A DNA stretch of 64,000 nucleotides, from assembly GCF_030316855.1 (NCBI RefSeq), contig NZ_JASZYR010000007.1:62001-126000 (forward strand), given 5' to 3'. Origin of the DNA: Variovorax sp. J22P240. Lineage in GTDB: Bacteria; Pseudomonadota; Gammaproteobacteria; Burkholderiales; Burkholderiaceae_C. This document shows positions 41,313 to 50,711 of the stretch, piece by piece. Made by a program: the position numbers and the translations under genes. Each line of letters opens with the position of its first letter. Position 1 is the stretch's first letter. Below the pieces are notes generated by a model. That model saw only the letters and a program-made list of their open reading frames with translations. It was not told the DNA's origin and searched no databases.

Positions 41313-44006
41313 ATGGCGTTGTGGCTTGAGAACCTGTCGATCCGCAGTCGAATGATCCTGTTGATGGTCGGGGTCATGCTTGCCGTTACGGCGCTCTTGG
41401 CGTGGGTTCTCGCCAACGACGTGCGCCGGTCTCGCAATGCGGCATATGAAAAGGTCCGGATTCTTGCGACCGGGACGGCGGCGACTGTCCAACGCACACT
41501 GGACCAGTTCGAGTCGGTTCTCGCGCGCGCGTCCGCACGTCCGCTGGTCAGGGCGCTCGATCCGGCGCACTGCGATCCGTTGGTCGCCGAGTACGTGCGG
41601 CTAACTCCGACGATCCTCAGCTACGCGCTGCGCGATGCGCGGGGAGAGATCATCTGCCGCTACGAGCGGGCGCCGCTGTCGCCGTCGGTGGTCACGGATG
41701 CAGCCGGGTCGGTGGCCGCCGTCCGCATCGCCGGATTCGAGATGGGCAATTTGGTCGACGACGCCCGCTCCGGCCTCAAGATCATGGCGCTGAGCTATCC
41801 CATCCGTGACGAGGCGGGAAGACAGACCGCGCTGCTGGTGATGACCGTCGATTTGCTGGTATTGAACCAGCTGTTGCAGGCCTCGATCCCCGAAAACGCC
41901 GTCGTCACCGTAATCGATCGGACAGGGACCGTTCTCCTGCGATCGTCAGACCCCGAGACCTTCATCGGCGCGCGGCCCGCCGCTGGCGAGCCAGAGCCGG
42001 CGGATGGCCAGCGAGAAGGCTTCCTCATCGCGAAGGGGAGTGATGGCGCGCCGCGGCTGACCGCTTTCCTGACACTCTCCGATGTCGACTGGCGGGTGGC
42101 CGTGAGCCTGCCTGAAGTCGAGGTTTTCGCGGACTACCATGCTGCGATCCGGCGAGCGATCGGAATCGGCCTGACACTGTGTCTTCTTGCGCTGGGCCTG
42201 GCGTGGCGCCTGAGTTCAGCCATTGCCCAGTGGTCCTCCCGTCTCCGGGGGACGGCTGCCCAGATGACAACCGGCATCGACATCATTCGCGCCGGACTCC
42301 CAGGCCCGCCCGAAATCAGATCGGTCCCGCAGCAGCTCAACTGGATGCTCGACGCGCGGGACTTGAGCAAGCCGCGCCTGCGGCGCGACATGAGCGAGCG
42401 CAAGCTGGCCGAGCAGGCTCTTCGCGCCAGTGCGTCGAAACTTCACGCGGCGCTTTCGAGCATGAGCGACGCTGTCTGCATTGCGGACGTCGACGGCCGA
42501 CTCGTCGAGTTCAACGATGCATTCGCGTCCTTCCACCGGTTTGCGGACAAGTCCGACTGCGGCGGATCGCTCGCTGACTACCCGGGTATTCTGGAGATGG
42601 CCATATCGAAGGCCGATCCCGCGCCGCTGGAGGAATGGCCGCTCTCACGCGCTTTGCGCGGCGAGACGGGGACTAACGTCGAGTACCGGCTGCGGCGAAA
42701 GGACACCGGGACCGAGTGGGTGGGGAGCTACAGCTTCGCGCCCATCCCTTCGGAAGACGGAACGGTCGCAGGCGCGATCATGACGGCGCGTGACGTGACG
42801 ACGGCCCGGGAAGTGCAACTCGACTTGGAGTCTTCGCATTTCGCGCTGCAACAACTCATCGCCTCGCGAGACCAGGTTCAGGAAGAAGAGCGCAAGCGCA
42901 TTGCGCGTGAGCTGCACGACGATCTGCAGCAGACCCTGGCCGCGATCCGCATGGACTTGCAAGTCATCACCGATCGCTTCGGCGCCCATGCCTCGGGACT
43001 GCCGGCGCTGGTCGCGGGCGTCGATCGGCTGGCCGAGCGGGCCATTGTGTCGACACGCCGCATCGTGAACGACCTGCGTCCGCCGATGCTGGAAGACCTC
43101 GGCCTGCTGCCGGCGCTTGAGGCGATGGCAAGCAAGTTTGGCGAGCAGTCCGGCATCGCGTGCGAGATCGACGCTGTCGATGAGGTGGCCAGTGAGTTGC
43201 TGGATGCCCCGGCGGTTGCCATCTGCCTGTATCGAGTCGCCCAGGAGGCGCTGAACAACGTGAACAAGCATTCCCGTGCAAGCGAAGTGCACATCCAGCT
43301 GGCGAAGGCCGGGGAGAATTCAATCGCGCTTCGCGTGAGGGACAACGGCCGGGGCATGGAACCCGCGGACAGGCGCAAGTCCGAGTCATTCGGCATCCTG
43401 GGTATGCAGGAGCGAGTTCGGGCTCACGGCGGGGTCATGCATATCGACGGCACGCCCGCACAGGGCACCGTCTTGGAGGTCGTGATTCCACTGACCGGGG
43501 CGTCATTGGCGTTCGGCTCTCCGTCCGGATCAACCGCGGCAATCGACCGCTCTAGCGCGTGTTCGATGTACGCCGCGCTGGACGACGGCCGTGCCCTGCC
43601 TCGACTCCTGAGCCGCGCTACCGATCAGACGCTGCAGGATGTGATCGACGCCATTGCAGGGATCGTGGCGGTCGTGGACCGCCACGGCACGATTCGATTC
43701 GTCAACCGGGCGTGGACACAGTTCGCCGATTGCAATGGGAATCCGGGCGCCGCATCCATTGGCCCAGGTGCGAACTACTTGGAAGTCTGCCGACGCAGTT
43801 CGCTCGACGACGAATCCGCGCTGAAGGTTCTGCGCGGTCTCGAAGAAGTGCTGTACGAGGGGAGGGTGGCTTTCGCGTGCGACTATCCGTGTCATTCACA
43901 AGAGGAGCAGCGCTGGTTCCGGATGCACGCGACCGCGATGGCCAATGGGGACGTGATGGTCGCCCATTTCCTGTTCCGGGTCGAAGAACGAGTCGTCTCC
44001 AGTTGA
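41313..44006 (+). CDS. Hybrid-sensing NarX/DegS-type (HisKA_3) histidine kinase with an extra C-terminal PAS domain
   Basis: The 897-residue membrane kinase has, in order: TM1 (13-34), a periplasmic double-Cache-like sensor (40-275), TM2 (281-305), a degenerate HAMP region, PAS (375-500), HisKA_3 with His535 in RIARELHDDLQQTL, and HATPase_c with NNVNKHS (N box, about 649-655), VRDNGRGM (G1) and GILGMQERV (G2). After it comes a second PAS-like domain (775-890; VDRHGTIRFVNRAWTQFAD). A sensor domain after the ATPase is uncommon. It should phosphorylate the NarL-type regulator at 38966 and perhaps the receiver at 40768. The extracellular ligand is unknown. Confidence 0.92.
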   Translation: MALWLENLSIRSRMILLMVGVMLAVTALLAWVLANDVRRSRNAAYEKVRILATGTAATVQRTLDQFESVLARASARPLVRALDPAHCDPLVAEYVRLTPTILSYALRDARGEIICRYERAPLSPSVVTDAAGSVAAVRIAGFEMGNLVDDARSGLKIMALSYPIRDEAGRQTALLVMTVDLLVLNQLLQASIPENAVVTVIDRTGTVLLRSSDPETFIGARPAAGEPEPADGQREGFLIAKGSDGAPRLTAFLTLSDVDWRVAVSLPEVEVFADYHAAIRRAIGIGLTLCLLALGLAWRLSSAIAQWSSRLRGTAAQMTTGIDIIRAGLPGPPEIRSVPQQLNWMLDARDLSKPRLRRDMSERKLAEQALRASASKLHAALSSMSDAVCIADVDGRLVEFNDAFASFHRFADKSDCGGSLADYPGILEMAISKADPAPLEEWPLSRALRGETGTNVEYRLRRKDTGTEWVGSYSFAPIPSEDGTVAGAIMTARDVTTAREVQLDLESSHFALQQLIASRDQVQEEERKRIARELHDDLQQTLAAIRMDLQVITDRFGAHASGLPALVAGVDRLAERAIVSTRRIVNDLRPPMLEDLGLLPALEAMASKFGEQSGIACEIDAVDEVASELLDAPAVAICLYRVAQEALNNVNKHSRASEVHIQLAKAGENSIALRVRDNGRGMEPADRRKSESFGILGMQERVRAHGGVMHIDGTPAQGTVLEVVIPLTGASLAFGSPSGSTAAIDRSSACSMYAALDDGRALPRLLSRATDQTLQDVIDAIAGIVAVVDRHGTIRFVNRAWTQFADCNGNPGAASIGPGANYLEVCRRSSLDDESALKVLRGLEEVLYEGRVAFACDYPCHSQEEQRWFRMHATAMANGDVMVAHFLFRVEERVVSS

Positions 44007-44179
44007 TAGATCAACGCGGCGTGCCCTGAACGGGCGCAACGTTTCTGGATCGGCCTGCCACATCGCCGGGAACGGCGCAGGCCCGATCAGGGATGAATGC
44101 CGCCGTGTTGAGAGTTGTCAAGTCAAAGAAGAAGCGACGCAGGAAAATTCCTACGTCGTCTACTTTCGAAGGTCGAGTC

Positions 44180-45304
44180 ATGACAACGCCCTCCACGCCT
44201 GATCTCGTACGCGAAACACGGATGTCCAGGAAGCTCATGGACGTGCTCATCCGGGCCGGCCTGGTACTGGCCCTGACCCTGCTGTGCTTCCGGATCTTCT
44301 CGCCCTTCATCTCGATGATGGCCTGGGCGCTGATCCTGGCGGTGACGATGTACCCGGGCCATCAGGCGCTGGCCCGCAGGCTGGGTGGAAAACAGGGGTT
44401 GGCGGCCACCTTGCTGGTGCTGGTCGGCATCACGCTGGTCGTGGCGCCCACGGCCGTGGTACTGAGCTCGTTGGGCGATTCGGTCTATGAGACCATCGTC
44501 AATCTCCGCGACGACGATTTGAAGGTTCCACCGCCGCCGCCCGGCGTGGCGGAGTGGCCCGTCGTCGGCAAGAAGGTGAGTGGCGCCTGGTCGTTGGCCG
44601 AAAAGGACTTGCCGTCGGTGGTCAAGAGGCTGCAACCACAACTCACGGAACTGGCCACCAAGGCGCTGGAGATGGTGGCCAGCATGGCGGGGTCGGTGCT
44701 GCTCTTCGTGTTCTCCTTCATCATCGCGGGCATCATCATGGCCTTCGGGGAGGCGGGCTCCGAATCCGCGAGGTCCATCCTTGGACGCGTCGCGGGCACC
44801 CGGCGGGGCGTGGAGTTCGCCGACCTGTCGACCCAGACCATTCGCGCGGTGGCCCTGGGCGTGGTCGGCGTGGCCTTCATCCAGGCCATGGTCATGGGCA
44901 TCGTCATGATCATTGCCGCCATTCCCTTTGCAGGCGTGCTGGCGATCATCGTGCTCGTGCTAGGCATTGCGCAGGTGCCGGCGCTCCTGGTCTCCCTTCC
45001 CGTCATCGCGTACATCTGGCTGAGTGGAAATTTCGAGACGGTGCCGGCCGTTATCTATAGCGTGCTCCTGGTGGTCTCCGGCATGCTCGACAACGTTTTG
45101 AAGCCGCTCCTGCTGGGCCGGGGGGTGGATGCCCCGATGCCGATTGTCCTGATCGGTGCGCTGGGCGGCCTGGCCGGTGCCGGCATCCTGGGCATGTTCG
45201 TGGGAGCCACTGCACTGAGCCTGGGGTATCAGATTCTCATGCGCTGGGTCAACACCGATCCGGACGTCGTCGAGATCGAGAGCGAACTGCCGAACGTGTC
45301 CTGA
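44180..45304 (+). CDS. AI-2E family transporter (PerM/YhhT-like)
   Basis: The 374-residue inner-membrane protein has about eight membrane segments and the family pattern: an N-terminal pair (LVLALTLLCFRIFSPFI), a soluble middle (about 120-190) with PPPPPGVAEWPVVG, and the C-terminal block VLKPLLLGRGVDAPMPIVLIG then GGLAGAGILGMFVG. Family members export small molecules (autoinducer-2, others Na+/H+); the substrate is not known here. GAAGG lies 8 bp before the ATG at 44180. Its stop is 4 bp from the NodT gene, so it heads the efflux operon. Confidence 0.9.
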   Translation: MTTPSTPDLVRETRMSRKLMDVLIRAGLVLALTLLCFRIFSPFISMMAWALILAVTMYPGHQALARRLGGKQGLAATLLVLVGITLVVAPTAVVLSSLGDSVYETIVNLRDDDLKVPPPPPGVAEWPVVGKKVSGAWSLAEKDLPSVVKRLQPQLTELATKALEMVASMAGSVLLFVFSFIIAGIIMAFGEAGSESARSILGRVAGTRRGVEFADLSTQTIRAVALGVVGVAFIQAMVMGIVMIIAAIPFAGVLAIIVLVLGIAQVPALLVSLPVIAYIWLSGNFETVPAVIYSVLLVVSGMLDNVLKPLLLGRGVDAPMPIVLIGALGGLAGAGILGMFVGATALSLGYQILMRWVNTDPDVVEIESELPNVS

Positions 45305-45308
45305 ACCG

Positions 45309-46874
45309 ATGCGCGCGATGCCTTCGAAGACATCGAGGGTGCGAATGATGGCCTTGGCCGGCGCCGCCGCGATGCTCGGGGGGTGCACCACGGTGGGCCC
45401 CGATTTCGAGCGGCCGCGCGTGCCCTGGCTGTCCGGCTGGTCCGGCGGTTCTCTCGAAGCCCTCGCTGCCGACCCGCGACGTCCGCGCAATGGGTTGATG
45501 CAGGAGTGGTGGCGCAACTTCAACGATCCTGTGCTCGACCAGCTCGTGGCCGAGGCCCAACGCGTCAATCCCAGCGTGCGAATCGCCGGCATGCGCATCA
45601 TGGAGGCGCGCGCCCAGCTCGGCATTGCCGACAGCACGCGCTATCCGCAGGTGCAGCAGGCGACCGGCGAAGTGCTCGGCGTGGGCGAGCAGCGTTCGAG
45701 CGGACGCGACACCAGTGCGGTGACTGCCAGTGCCGGGCTGAACGTGAGCTGGGAGATCGACTTCTGGGGCAAGTTCAGGCGCAGCATCGAGTCGGCGGAC
45801 GCTGCCTATCTCGCCAGCATTGCCCAGTACGACGACATCCAGGTGCTGATGGCGGCCCAGGTCGCCGGCTTCTACACCTCGATCCGTACGGTGGAACTCC
45901 GGCTGCGGATCGCTCGCGAGAACGCCGGATTGCAAAAGCGCAGCCTGCAGATCACGGAGTTGCATTTCAGGAGCGGCAACGAGTCCGAACTGGACGTCCA
46001 GCAGGCCAGGGCCCAATACCTGGGCACGCTCGCGACCGTGCCCCAGCTGGAGATCGCCCTGCGCCAGACGCAGAACGCCTTGAGCATTCTGCTGGCCCGC
46101 CCGCCCGGCCCCTTGCCCGAGATGGAGCGAGGGAAGGAACGCATTCCGCAGGCCGGCCTCGACGTCATCGTCGACATGCCGGCCGAACTGCTGCGACGCC
46201 GTCCGGACGTGCGGGCGGCAGAAATGCAGCTGGCCGCGCAGTCCGCGCTGATCGGCGTGAGCGTGGCGGACCTCTATCCCTCGATTTCGCTGCTGGGCTC
46301 CGTGGGCCTCTCGGCCACATCGGTCGACGGGTCGCCGCGGATCCTGAGTGGTGTCATCGGACCCAGGCTCGTGTGGAACGTGTTCGACCATGGCCGACTG
46401 ACCAACACCGTGCTGCTGCAGGACGCGAGGTTCCAGCAGTTCTATGAGCAGTACCAGGACACGGTGCTGCGGGCCGCCCGAGAGATCGATGACGCGTCGG
46501 TCGCCTTTGGCAAGACCGGGGAGCAGATCACGCTGCTGGCCGAGGCGGTGACGGCCGCGAAGCGTTCGCTGGAAATCGCCGACCGGCAGTACAACGAAGG
46601 CTTGGTCGACTTCCAGCGCGTGCTCGATTCGCAGCGAACGCTCTTCGCCGAGCAAGACCAGCTGGTCGCCAGCCGTGGCAGCCAGTCGCAGAGCCTGGTC
46701 GCCATCTACAAGGCCATGGGTGGCGGCTGGGAGGCGGCCCGCAGCCGGCCCGTGCTCGACGATGCCACGCAGGAGACCCTGGGTCGGCGCAGCGATTGGA
46801 AGGGCCTCCTGGCAGAGCCTCTGCCGCCGCCCGGCGCCGATGCGCTGCCCACTCCGGAGCGGACAAGACCATGA
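45309..46874 (+). CDS. NodT-family outer membrane efflux lipoprotein
   Basis: The 521-residue TolC-like outer membrane factor has a lipobox (AMLGGC, Cys26), then TTVGPDFERP, which is the classical NodT/OprM start. Two repeated halves contain WWRNFNDPVLDQLVAEA, NVSWEIDFWGKFRRSIESA, LRRRPDVRAAEMQLAAQSAL and NEGLVDFQRVLDSQRTLF. It should form the trimeric outer-membrane tunnel. It is followed by an HlyD adaptor overlapping by four bases and a DUF2955 permease, making a tripartite exporter. Confidence 0.94.
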   Translation: MRAMPSKTSRVRMMALAGAAAMLGGCTTVGPDFERPRVPWLSGWSGGSLEALAADPRRPRNGLMQEWWRNFNDPVLDQLVAEAQRVNPSVRIAGMRIMEARAQLGIADSTRYPQVQQATGEVLGVGEQRSSGRDTSAVTASAGLNVSWEIDFWGKFRRSIESADAAYLASIAQYDDIQVLMAAQVAGFYTSIRTVELRLRIARENAGLQKRSLQITELHFRSGNESELDVQQARAQYLGTLATVPQLEIALRQTQNALSILLARPPGPLPEMERGKERIPQAGLDVIVDMPAELLRRRPDVRAAEMQLAAQSALIGVSVADLYPSISLLGSVGLSATSVDGSPRILSGVIGPRLVWNVFDHGRLTNTVLLQDARFQQFYEQYQDTVLRAAREIDDASVAFGKTGEQITLLAEAVTAAKRSLEIADRQYNEGLVDFQRVLDSQRTLFAEQDQLVASRGSQSQSLVAIYKAMGGGWEAARSRPVLDDATQETLGRRSDWKGLLAEPLPPPGADALPTPERTRP

Positions 46875-47986
46875 GCGAAGAAACCCAGCAACCCGCGGAA
46901 CCACCACCGGAGTCCGGCAAGGGCGCCCGCATCGGCGCGATCGTCGTGCTGGTTCTCATCGTCGCCAGCCTGGCCTGGTATTTCGTGTCGGATCGCCTCA
47001 CGCCCTACACGTCGCAGGCCCGGGTGCAGGCCTTCGTGGTGCCGGTGGCGGCGGAGGTGTCGGGCCGGGTGCTCAAAGTGCACGTCAAGAACAACGACGG
47101 GGTGCAGCCGGGACAGCCGCTCTTCGAGGTCGACCCGACGCAGTACCGGATCGCACTGCAACGCAGCCGGTCCGACTACGAGTCGGTCCGGCGCTCGGTC
47201 AACGCGTCGGTGGCTTCGGTGGATGCCGCCCAGGCCGGGCTGCGGGCGGCAACAGCCAACTCTCTCTACGCGCAGCAGGATGCCACACGGTTGGAGCAGA
47301 TCTTTGCGGAAGACCCTGGCGCGATTTCCCTGCGCCGGGTCCAGAGCGCGCAGGCCGCCCGGGTCAAGGCGCTCAGCCAGGAGCAGGCCGCCAAGGTGGA
47401 CCTGATCCGAGCCTTGGAGGCTGCGGGCGAGAGTGGCGACAAGAACGCGCAACTGGTCAGTGCTCGCTCGGCCGTCGAAAAGGCCGAGCTGGACGTGCAG
47501 CGCACGGCCGTCAGCGCACCCGCTGGCGGCCTGGTGACTGACCTGCGCACCGACGTCGGGCAGTTCGTGCAGGCCGGCGCGCCGCTCATGACGCTGGTCA
47601 CCGTTCACGACCTCTGGATCAGCGCGGACATGACCGAGAACAACCTCGGCAACATCAAGCCCGGCGACGCGGTGGCGATCGTGCTCGACGCGATGCCAGG
47701 GAAGGTGCTCAAGGGCAGGGTGCGCAGCGTCGGCAGCGGCGTCGCCAGCGGGCAGCCCGCGCAGCCTGGGACGCTGCCGACGATCGACAACAGCCGCGAC
47801 TGGCTGCGGCAGGCGCAGCGCTTTCCGGTCGCCATCGAGTTCGATCCGTCCGAGCGTGAGCAGCTGCGCGCCGTGCGGGTCGGGGGGCAGGCCGAGGTGC
47901 TGGTCTATACGGGCGAGCATGGACTGATGAACTGGCTGGGAACGGCCTTCATCCACATGATGAGCGTGCTGTCCTATGTCCATTGA
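46871..47986 (+). CDS. HlyD-family periplasmic adaptor (EmrA/AaeA-like)
   Basis: The 371-residue membrane fusion protein has one N-terminal TM (IGAIVVLVLIVASLAWYFV), a biotinyl-lipoyl-like half-motif (VAAEVSGRVLKVHVKNND), a coiled-coil hairpin (about 95-205) and the second half (VSAPAGGLVTDLRTDVGQFV) with a beta-barrel end. It bridges the inner-membrane pump and the NodT channel. Its start overlaps NodT (ATGA) and its stop overlaps the DUF2955 gene by 11 bp. The AaeAB-type context suggests export of aromatic or other organic acids, which is inference. Confidence 0.93.
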   Translation: MSEETQQPAEPPPESGKGARIGAIVVLVLIVASLAWYFVSDRLTPYTSQARVQAFVVPVAAEVSGRVLKVHVKNNDGVQPGQPLFEVDPTQYRIALQRSRSDYESVRRSVNASVASVDAAQAGLRAATANSLYAQQDATRLEQIFAEDPGAISLRRVQSAQAARVKALSQEQAAKVDLIRALEAAGESGDKNAQLVSARSAVEKAELDVQRTAVSAPAGGLVTDLRTDVGQFVQAGAPLMTLVTVHDLWISADMTENNLGNIKPGDAVAIVLDAMPGKVLKGRVRSVGSGVASGQPAQPGTLPTIDNSRDWLRQAQRFPVAIEFDPSEREQLRAVRVGGQAEVLVYTGEHGLMNWLGTAFIHMMSVLSYVH

Positions 47987-49025
47987 AAAGCGCCGGATGG
48001 GCCGGGCCGACAAGGCCGTGCTGCGGCTGGCCATCGGTCTCGTTCTCGCGGTGCTGGTCGCCTACGGCCTGGCGCTGAAGGCGCCCTACGCAGTGTGCGT
48101 GGTCGCCGTGCTGATCCTGTGCAAGCCGGGTCCGCCGATTCCGCTCTTCAAGGGCATGGTCCTCGCCCTCGTCATTGCCGTGCTGATGATGGCCGGTGTG
48201 CTGATGGTTCCCGTCCTCGAAAACTACGCGCTGACCGGCGTGCTGCTGACCGGTGTCTTGCTCTACGCGGTGTTCTATTCGGGCGTGCGGAGTGCCAATC
48301 CGCTGGCGACGATCCTGGTGATGGCGATCGCCCTGATCCCGGTGGTCGGGGTGGTGGAACAGGCCCTGGCCCTGCAGATCGGCGCGACCCTGGCGGTAGG
48401 CCTTTGCATCGGCGTGCTGGTCAGCGGCATTTCGCACGCGCTCTTCCCCGATCCTCCCGTGCGCGCCGGCCGCAGGGCCGCAGCGGAGGTTCCGACACGC
48501 GAGTCTGCGAGTTGGATTGCCTTGCGCGCCGTCGTGGTCGTCATGCCGGTCTTCGTGCTCGCGCTGACCAATCCCTCCTTCTACGTCGCCGCCGTCATGA
48601 AGTCCGTGGCGCTGGGCCAGCAGGCCGGCTCCACCAGCACCCGTTCCGCCGGGCAGGAGCTTGTGGGGTCCACGCTGATGGGCGCGGCAATCGCCGGCTG
48701 CCTCTGGTTCGGCCTTGCGCTTCGACCCAACCTGTGGATGTTGATGCTGTGGATGGCCGCGGCCGCGCTGTGGGTGGGGACGCGGCTGTTCCGGGTCCGG
48801 CCCGGCGCGTTTCCGCCATCTTTCTGGGTCCAGTCCCTGGTGACGGTGCTGCTCCTGCTGGGACCGGCCATCGAGGACAGTGCCGGCGGCAAAGATGTGC
48901 TCAAGGCGTCGGCCACGCGCGTGGCTCTGTTCGTCGCCGTGGCGCTCTACGCGTGGGTGACGGTCTGGGCGCTGGAACACTGGCGAACCGCCAGATCCCA
49001 TGCGCTGTTCTTCAGGCAAGGCTGA
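47976..49025 (+). CDS. DUF2955 membrane protein (FUSC-like permease)
   Basis: The 349-residue inner-membrane protein is built of two hydrophobic halves with about ten membrane segments (LRLAIGLVLAVLVAYGL at the start; LFVAVALYAWVTVWALEHW at the end). DUF2955 proteins are encoded next to HlyD adaptors and resemble aromatic-acid exporters of the FUSC/AaeB type. It likely forms the pump with the HlyD and NodT proteins of this operon. The start overlaps the HlyD gene by 11 bp. Confidence 0.85.
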   Translation: MSIEKRRMGRADKAVLRLAIGLVLAVLVAYGLALKAPYAVCVVAVLILCKPGPPIPLFKGMVLALVIAVLMMAGVLMVPVLENYALTGVLLTGVLLYAVFYSGVRSANPLATILVMAIALIPVVGVVEQALALQIGATLAVGLCIGVLVSGISHALFPDPPVRAGRRAAAEVPTRESASWIALRAVVVVMPVFVLALTNPSFYVAAVMKSVALGQQAGSTSTRSAGQELVGSTLMGAAIAGCLWFGLALRPNLWMLMLWMAAAALWVGTRLFRVRPGAFPPSFWVQSLVTVLLLLGPAIEDSAGGKDVLKASATRVALFVAVALYAWVTVWALEHWRTARSHALFFRQG

Positions 49026-49041
49026 GCGGAGGAATCGCACC

Positions 49042-49479
49042 ATGCTGACCAATCTGGCGATCGGCCTGCCGACCATCCTCCTGTGCCTGGCGCTGCAGGC
49101 GGCCTTCACGTTCTGGAGCATTCGCTACTACTCCGGACCGCACCGCGACGCTCTCATTCCGGGACCCTTCGTCCAGATCCGCTCGCTCCTGGTCGTAATG
49201 ATCGTGCTGATCCTGGGCAACTTTCTCCAGATCATGATCTGGGGGTTGCTGTTCATCCTGCTCGGCGAGTTCAGCGAGTTGTACGAGGCCGTCTACCACT
49301 CCGCAGTCAACTTCAGTTCGCTGGGCTACGGCGATGTGGTGATGACCAAGCGCTGGAAGCTGCTGGGCCCGCTCGAGGCAGCCAACGGCGTGCTGATGTT
49401 CGGCTTGACCGGCGCCGCATTGATGGCGATCTTGCAGCAGATGGTCAGGACGCTGGCTGAAAGGGCAGGAGCGAAGTAG
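49042..49479 (+). CDS. Small potassium-channel-like (Ion_trans_2) protein
   Basis: The 145-residue membrane protein has three hydrophobic segments: LAIGLPTILLCLALQAAF, LLVVMIVLILGNFLQIMIW and GVLMFGLTGAALMAILQQM. The last two flank a pore loop with the filter VNFSSLGYGDVVM. It resembles the pore module of K+ channels. It lies 16 bp after the DUF2955 gene and may be co-transcribed with the efflux operon. A degraded second copy is at 50712-50885. The ATG at 49042 was chosen as it precedes the first membrane segment. Confidence 0.85.
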   Translation: MLTNLAIGLPTILLCLALQAAFTFWSIRYYSGPHRDALIPGPFVQIRSLLVVMIVLILGNFLQIMIWGLLFILLGEFSELYEAVYHSAVNFSSLGYGDVVMTKRWKLLGPLEAANGVLMFGLTGAALMAILQQMVRTLAERAGAK

Positions 49480-49985
49480 GTCGTGCAGTTCGCCACCGAC
49501 GGCGCTTCTTCGCGCCGGCTACCGAACGCACGAAGGGCTCGTGGAAGACGCTGCAGCCCCCCGCTGACGGAGGAGCGGGACAAAGGCATCCTGGACGTGT
49601 CGCAGATTCCTTCCAGCATCCTCGCGCACCAGCCGCTACATCGACAAGGACAACGAGGTGATCGTCTGCCTGCAGACCGAGGCACCGCCCACGAGGGCAA
49701 TGGTGCCCAACGACGGGCTAGCGCGTGGCGGCCGCCAGCCTCGAGTCTTTCGGCATGCCCCGTCATCAAATGGCGAGAGCCTTGCGGCTAGTAGTGCCTC
49801 CTTCACCTGGGCCTGGACCAGGGACCTGCGGATAAGGTCCAGTTCCCCTGTGCGCGCTCGATTTAACACGGTGGGACTCAGCGGGGATACGCCGGACTGC
49901 CAACCGCCACGATGGTCGGCAAGGGGGTCAAACCTGGCCGCCGCGTTCCCGCACGGCGCTCGTCTGGGTCTGGGCGCTCCGGTCC
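49480..49985. other. Intergenic, nothing recognised
   Basis: About 500 bp with only short open frames. One frame reads RYIDKDNEVIVCLQTEAP near 49650, which looks protein-like but matches no family I recognise and lacks a start. Confidence 0.4.
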
Positions 49986-50294
49986 TTAGCGCCGCGTCGC
50001 CGTTTTCTTGAAGGGTCCTTTCTCGCACCAGAACTTTGTTCTAATACCAGGGTGGGCCTGAAACACCGCCCGTGCCGCTTCGCAGTTGTCGCGGTTGTTT
50101 GCGTCGCCGTCGGCGGCGTCAAAGGTCGCGACGTGGACGCGCCGGGTGGGGTCTACCACGCTGTCACGGTACAGCGTATATCGATCGTCCCTGCCCGTGC
50201 AACCGACAGCGACAGCGCACAAGGCGATGCCGATAGCAGCGCCTGCGGCGGCCTTGCGGCTGCGGGCAATGGTGCGGGATTCGCGGGTGCTCAT
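49986..50294 (-). CDS. Small conserved lipoprotein
   Basis: The product is a 102-residue lipoprotein with an N-terminal hydrophobic segment and lipobox (AVAVGC, Cys32). The mature part reads YTLYRDSVVDPTRRVHVATF, then DAADGDANNRDNCEAARAVF and GIRTKFWCEKG. This type of short protein is widespread in Burkholderiales without a known function. The ATG at 50294 (MSTRESRTIARSRK) gives a normal signal peptide; an open extension upstream was rejected. It stands alone. Confidence 0.8.
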   Translation of the reverse strand: MSTRESRTIARSRKAAAGAAIGIALCAVAVGCTGRDDRYTLYRDSVVDPTRRVHVATFDAADGDANNRDNCEAARAVFQAHPGIRTKFWCEKGPFKKTATRR

Positions 50295-50711
50295 GAGGGG
50301 CGGCGTCCTGGCTGTCATCGGTTGTCGAAAAGGCGCATCAGCACCGGAATCGTACTTGGCGGCGGGTGAGGCTGCTACTGGCATGACGGGCTCCCCGCGG
50401 GAGGACCTCATGCACAAGGCCGGGGGTCTCTCAGACGGGTTCGCGAATGACGAGCATGCTTTCTACGCGGCATGGGGTGCGTGCAGTGAAGCCCCACGCC
50501 CTCCAGCGGCGTACTGCTGCTTCGGCCTCGTAGGACGTCTGCCAGCCTTGCATCGCCGCGCTCCTTCGCCGTTCAGGGGGCCGCAGACGATACGTCGCAA
50601 AGAAGTGCACAGCAATGCTCGCGAAATCAACAACTCAGCCAACCGACCCCGCACCGTTGGTGGAGATGCGCACCGTCACTTTGGACACCGAAAGCAAATC
50701 GACCCCGAGTT
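50295..50711. other. Intergenic, nothing recognised
   Basis: About 420 bp between the lipoprotein start and the degraded channel copy. No gene or clear repeat was found. Confidence 0.4.

Noticed and set aside
44002..44015. GTTGATAGATCAAC palindrome considered as an FNR box
   Set aside because: The half-sites are 2 bp apart instead of 4 and the dyad overlaps the stop codon of the kinase gene.
45249..46907. 552-codon open frame on the minus strand
   Set aside because: It is antisense to the NodT gene, whose family is certain; no domain is seen in the antisense product.
46706..49121. Long antisense frames across the HlyD and DUF2955 genes
   Set aside because: High GC content leaves antisense frames open; the products are Arg/His-rich without motifs.
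49480..49791. Protein-like frame containing RYIDKDNEVIVCLQTE
   Set aside because: Too short, no start codon and no family recognised, so not called as a gene or relic.
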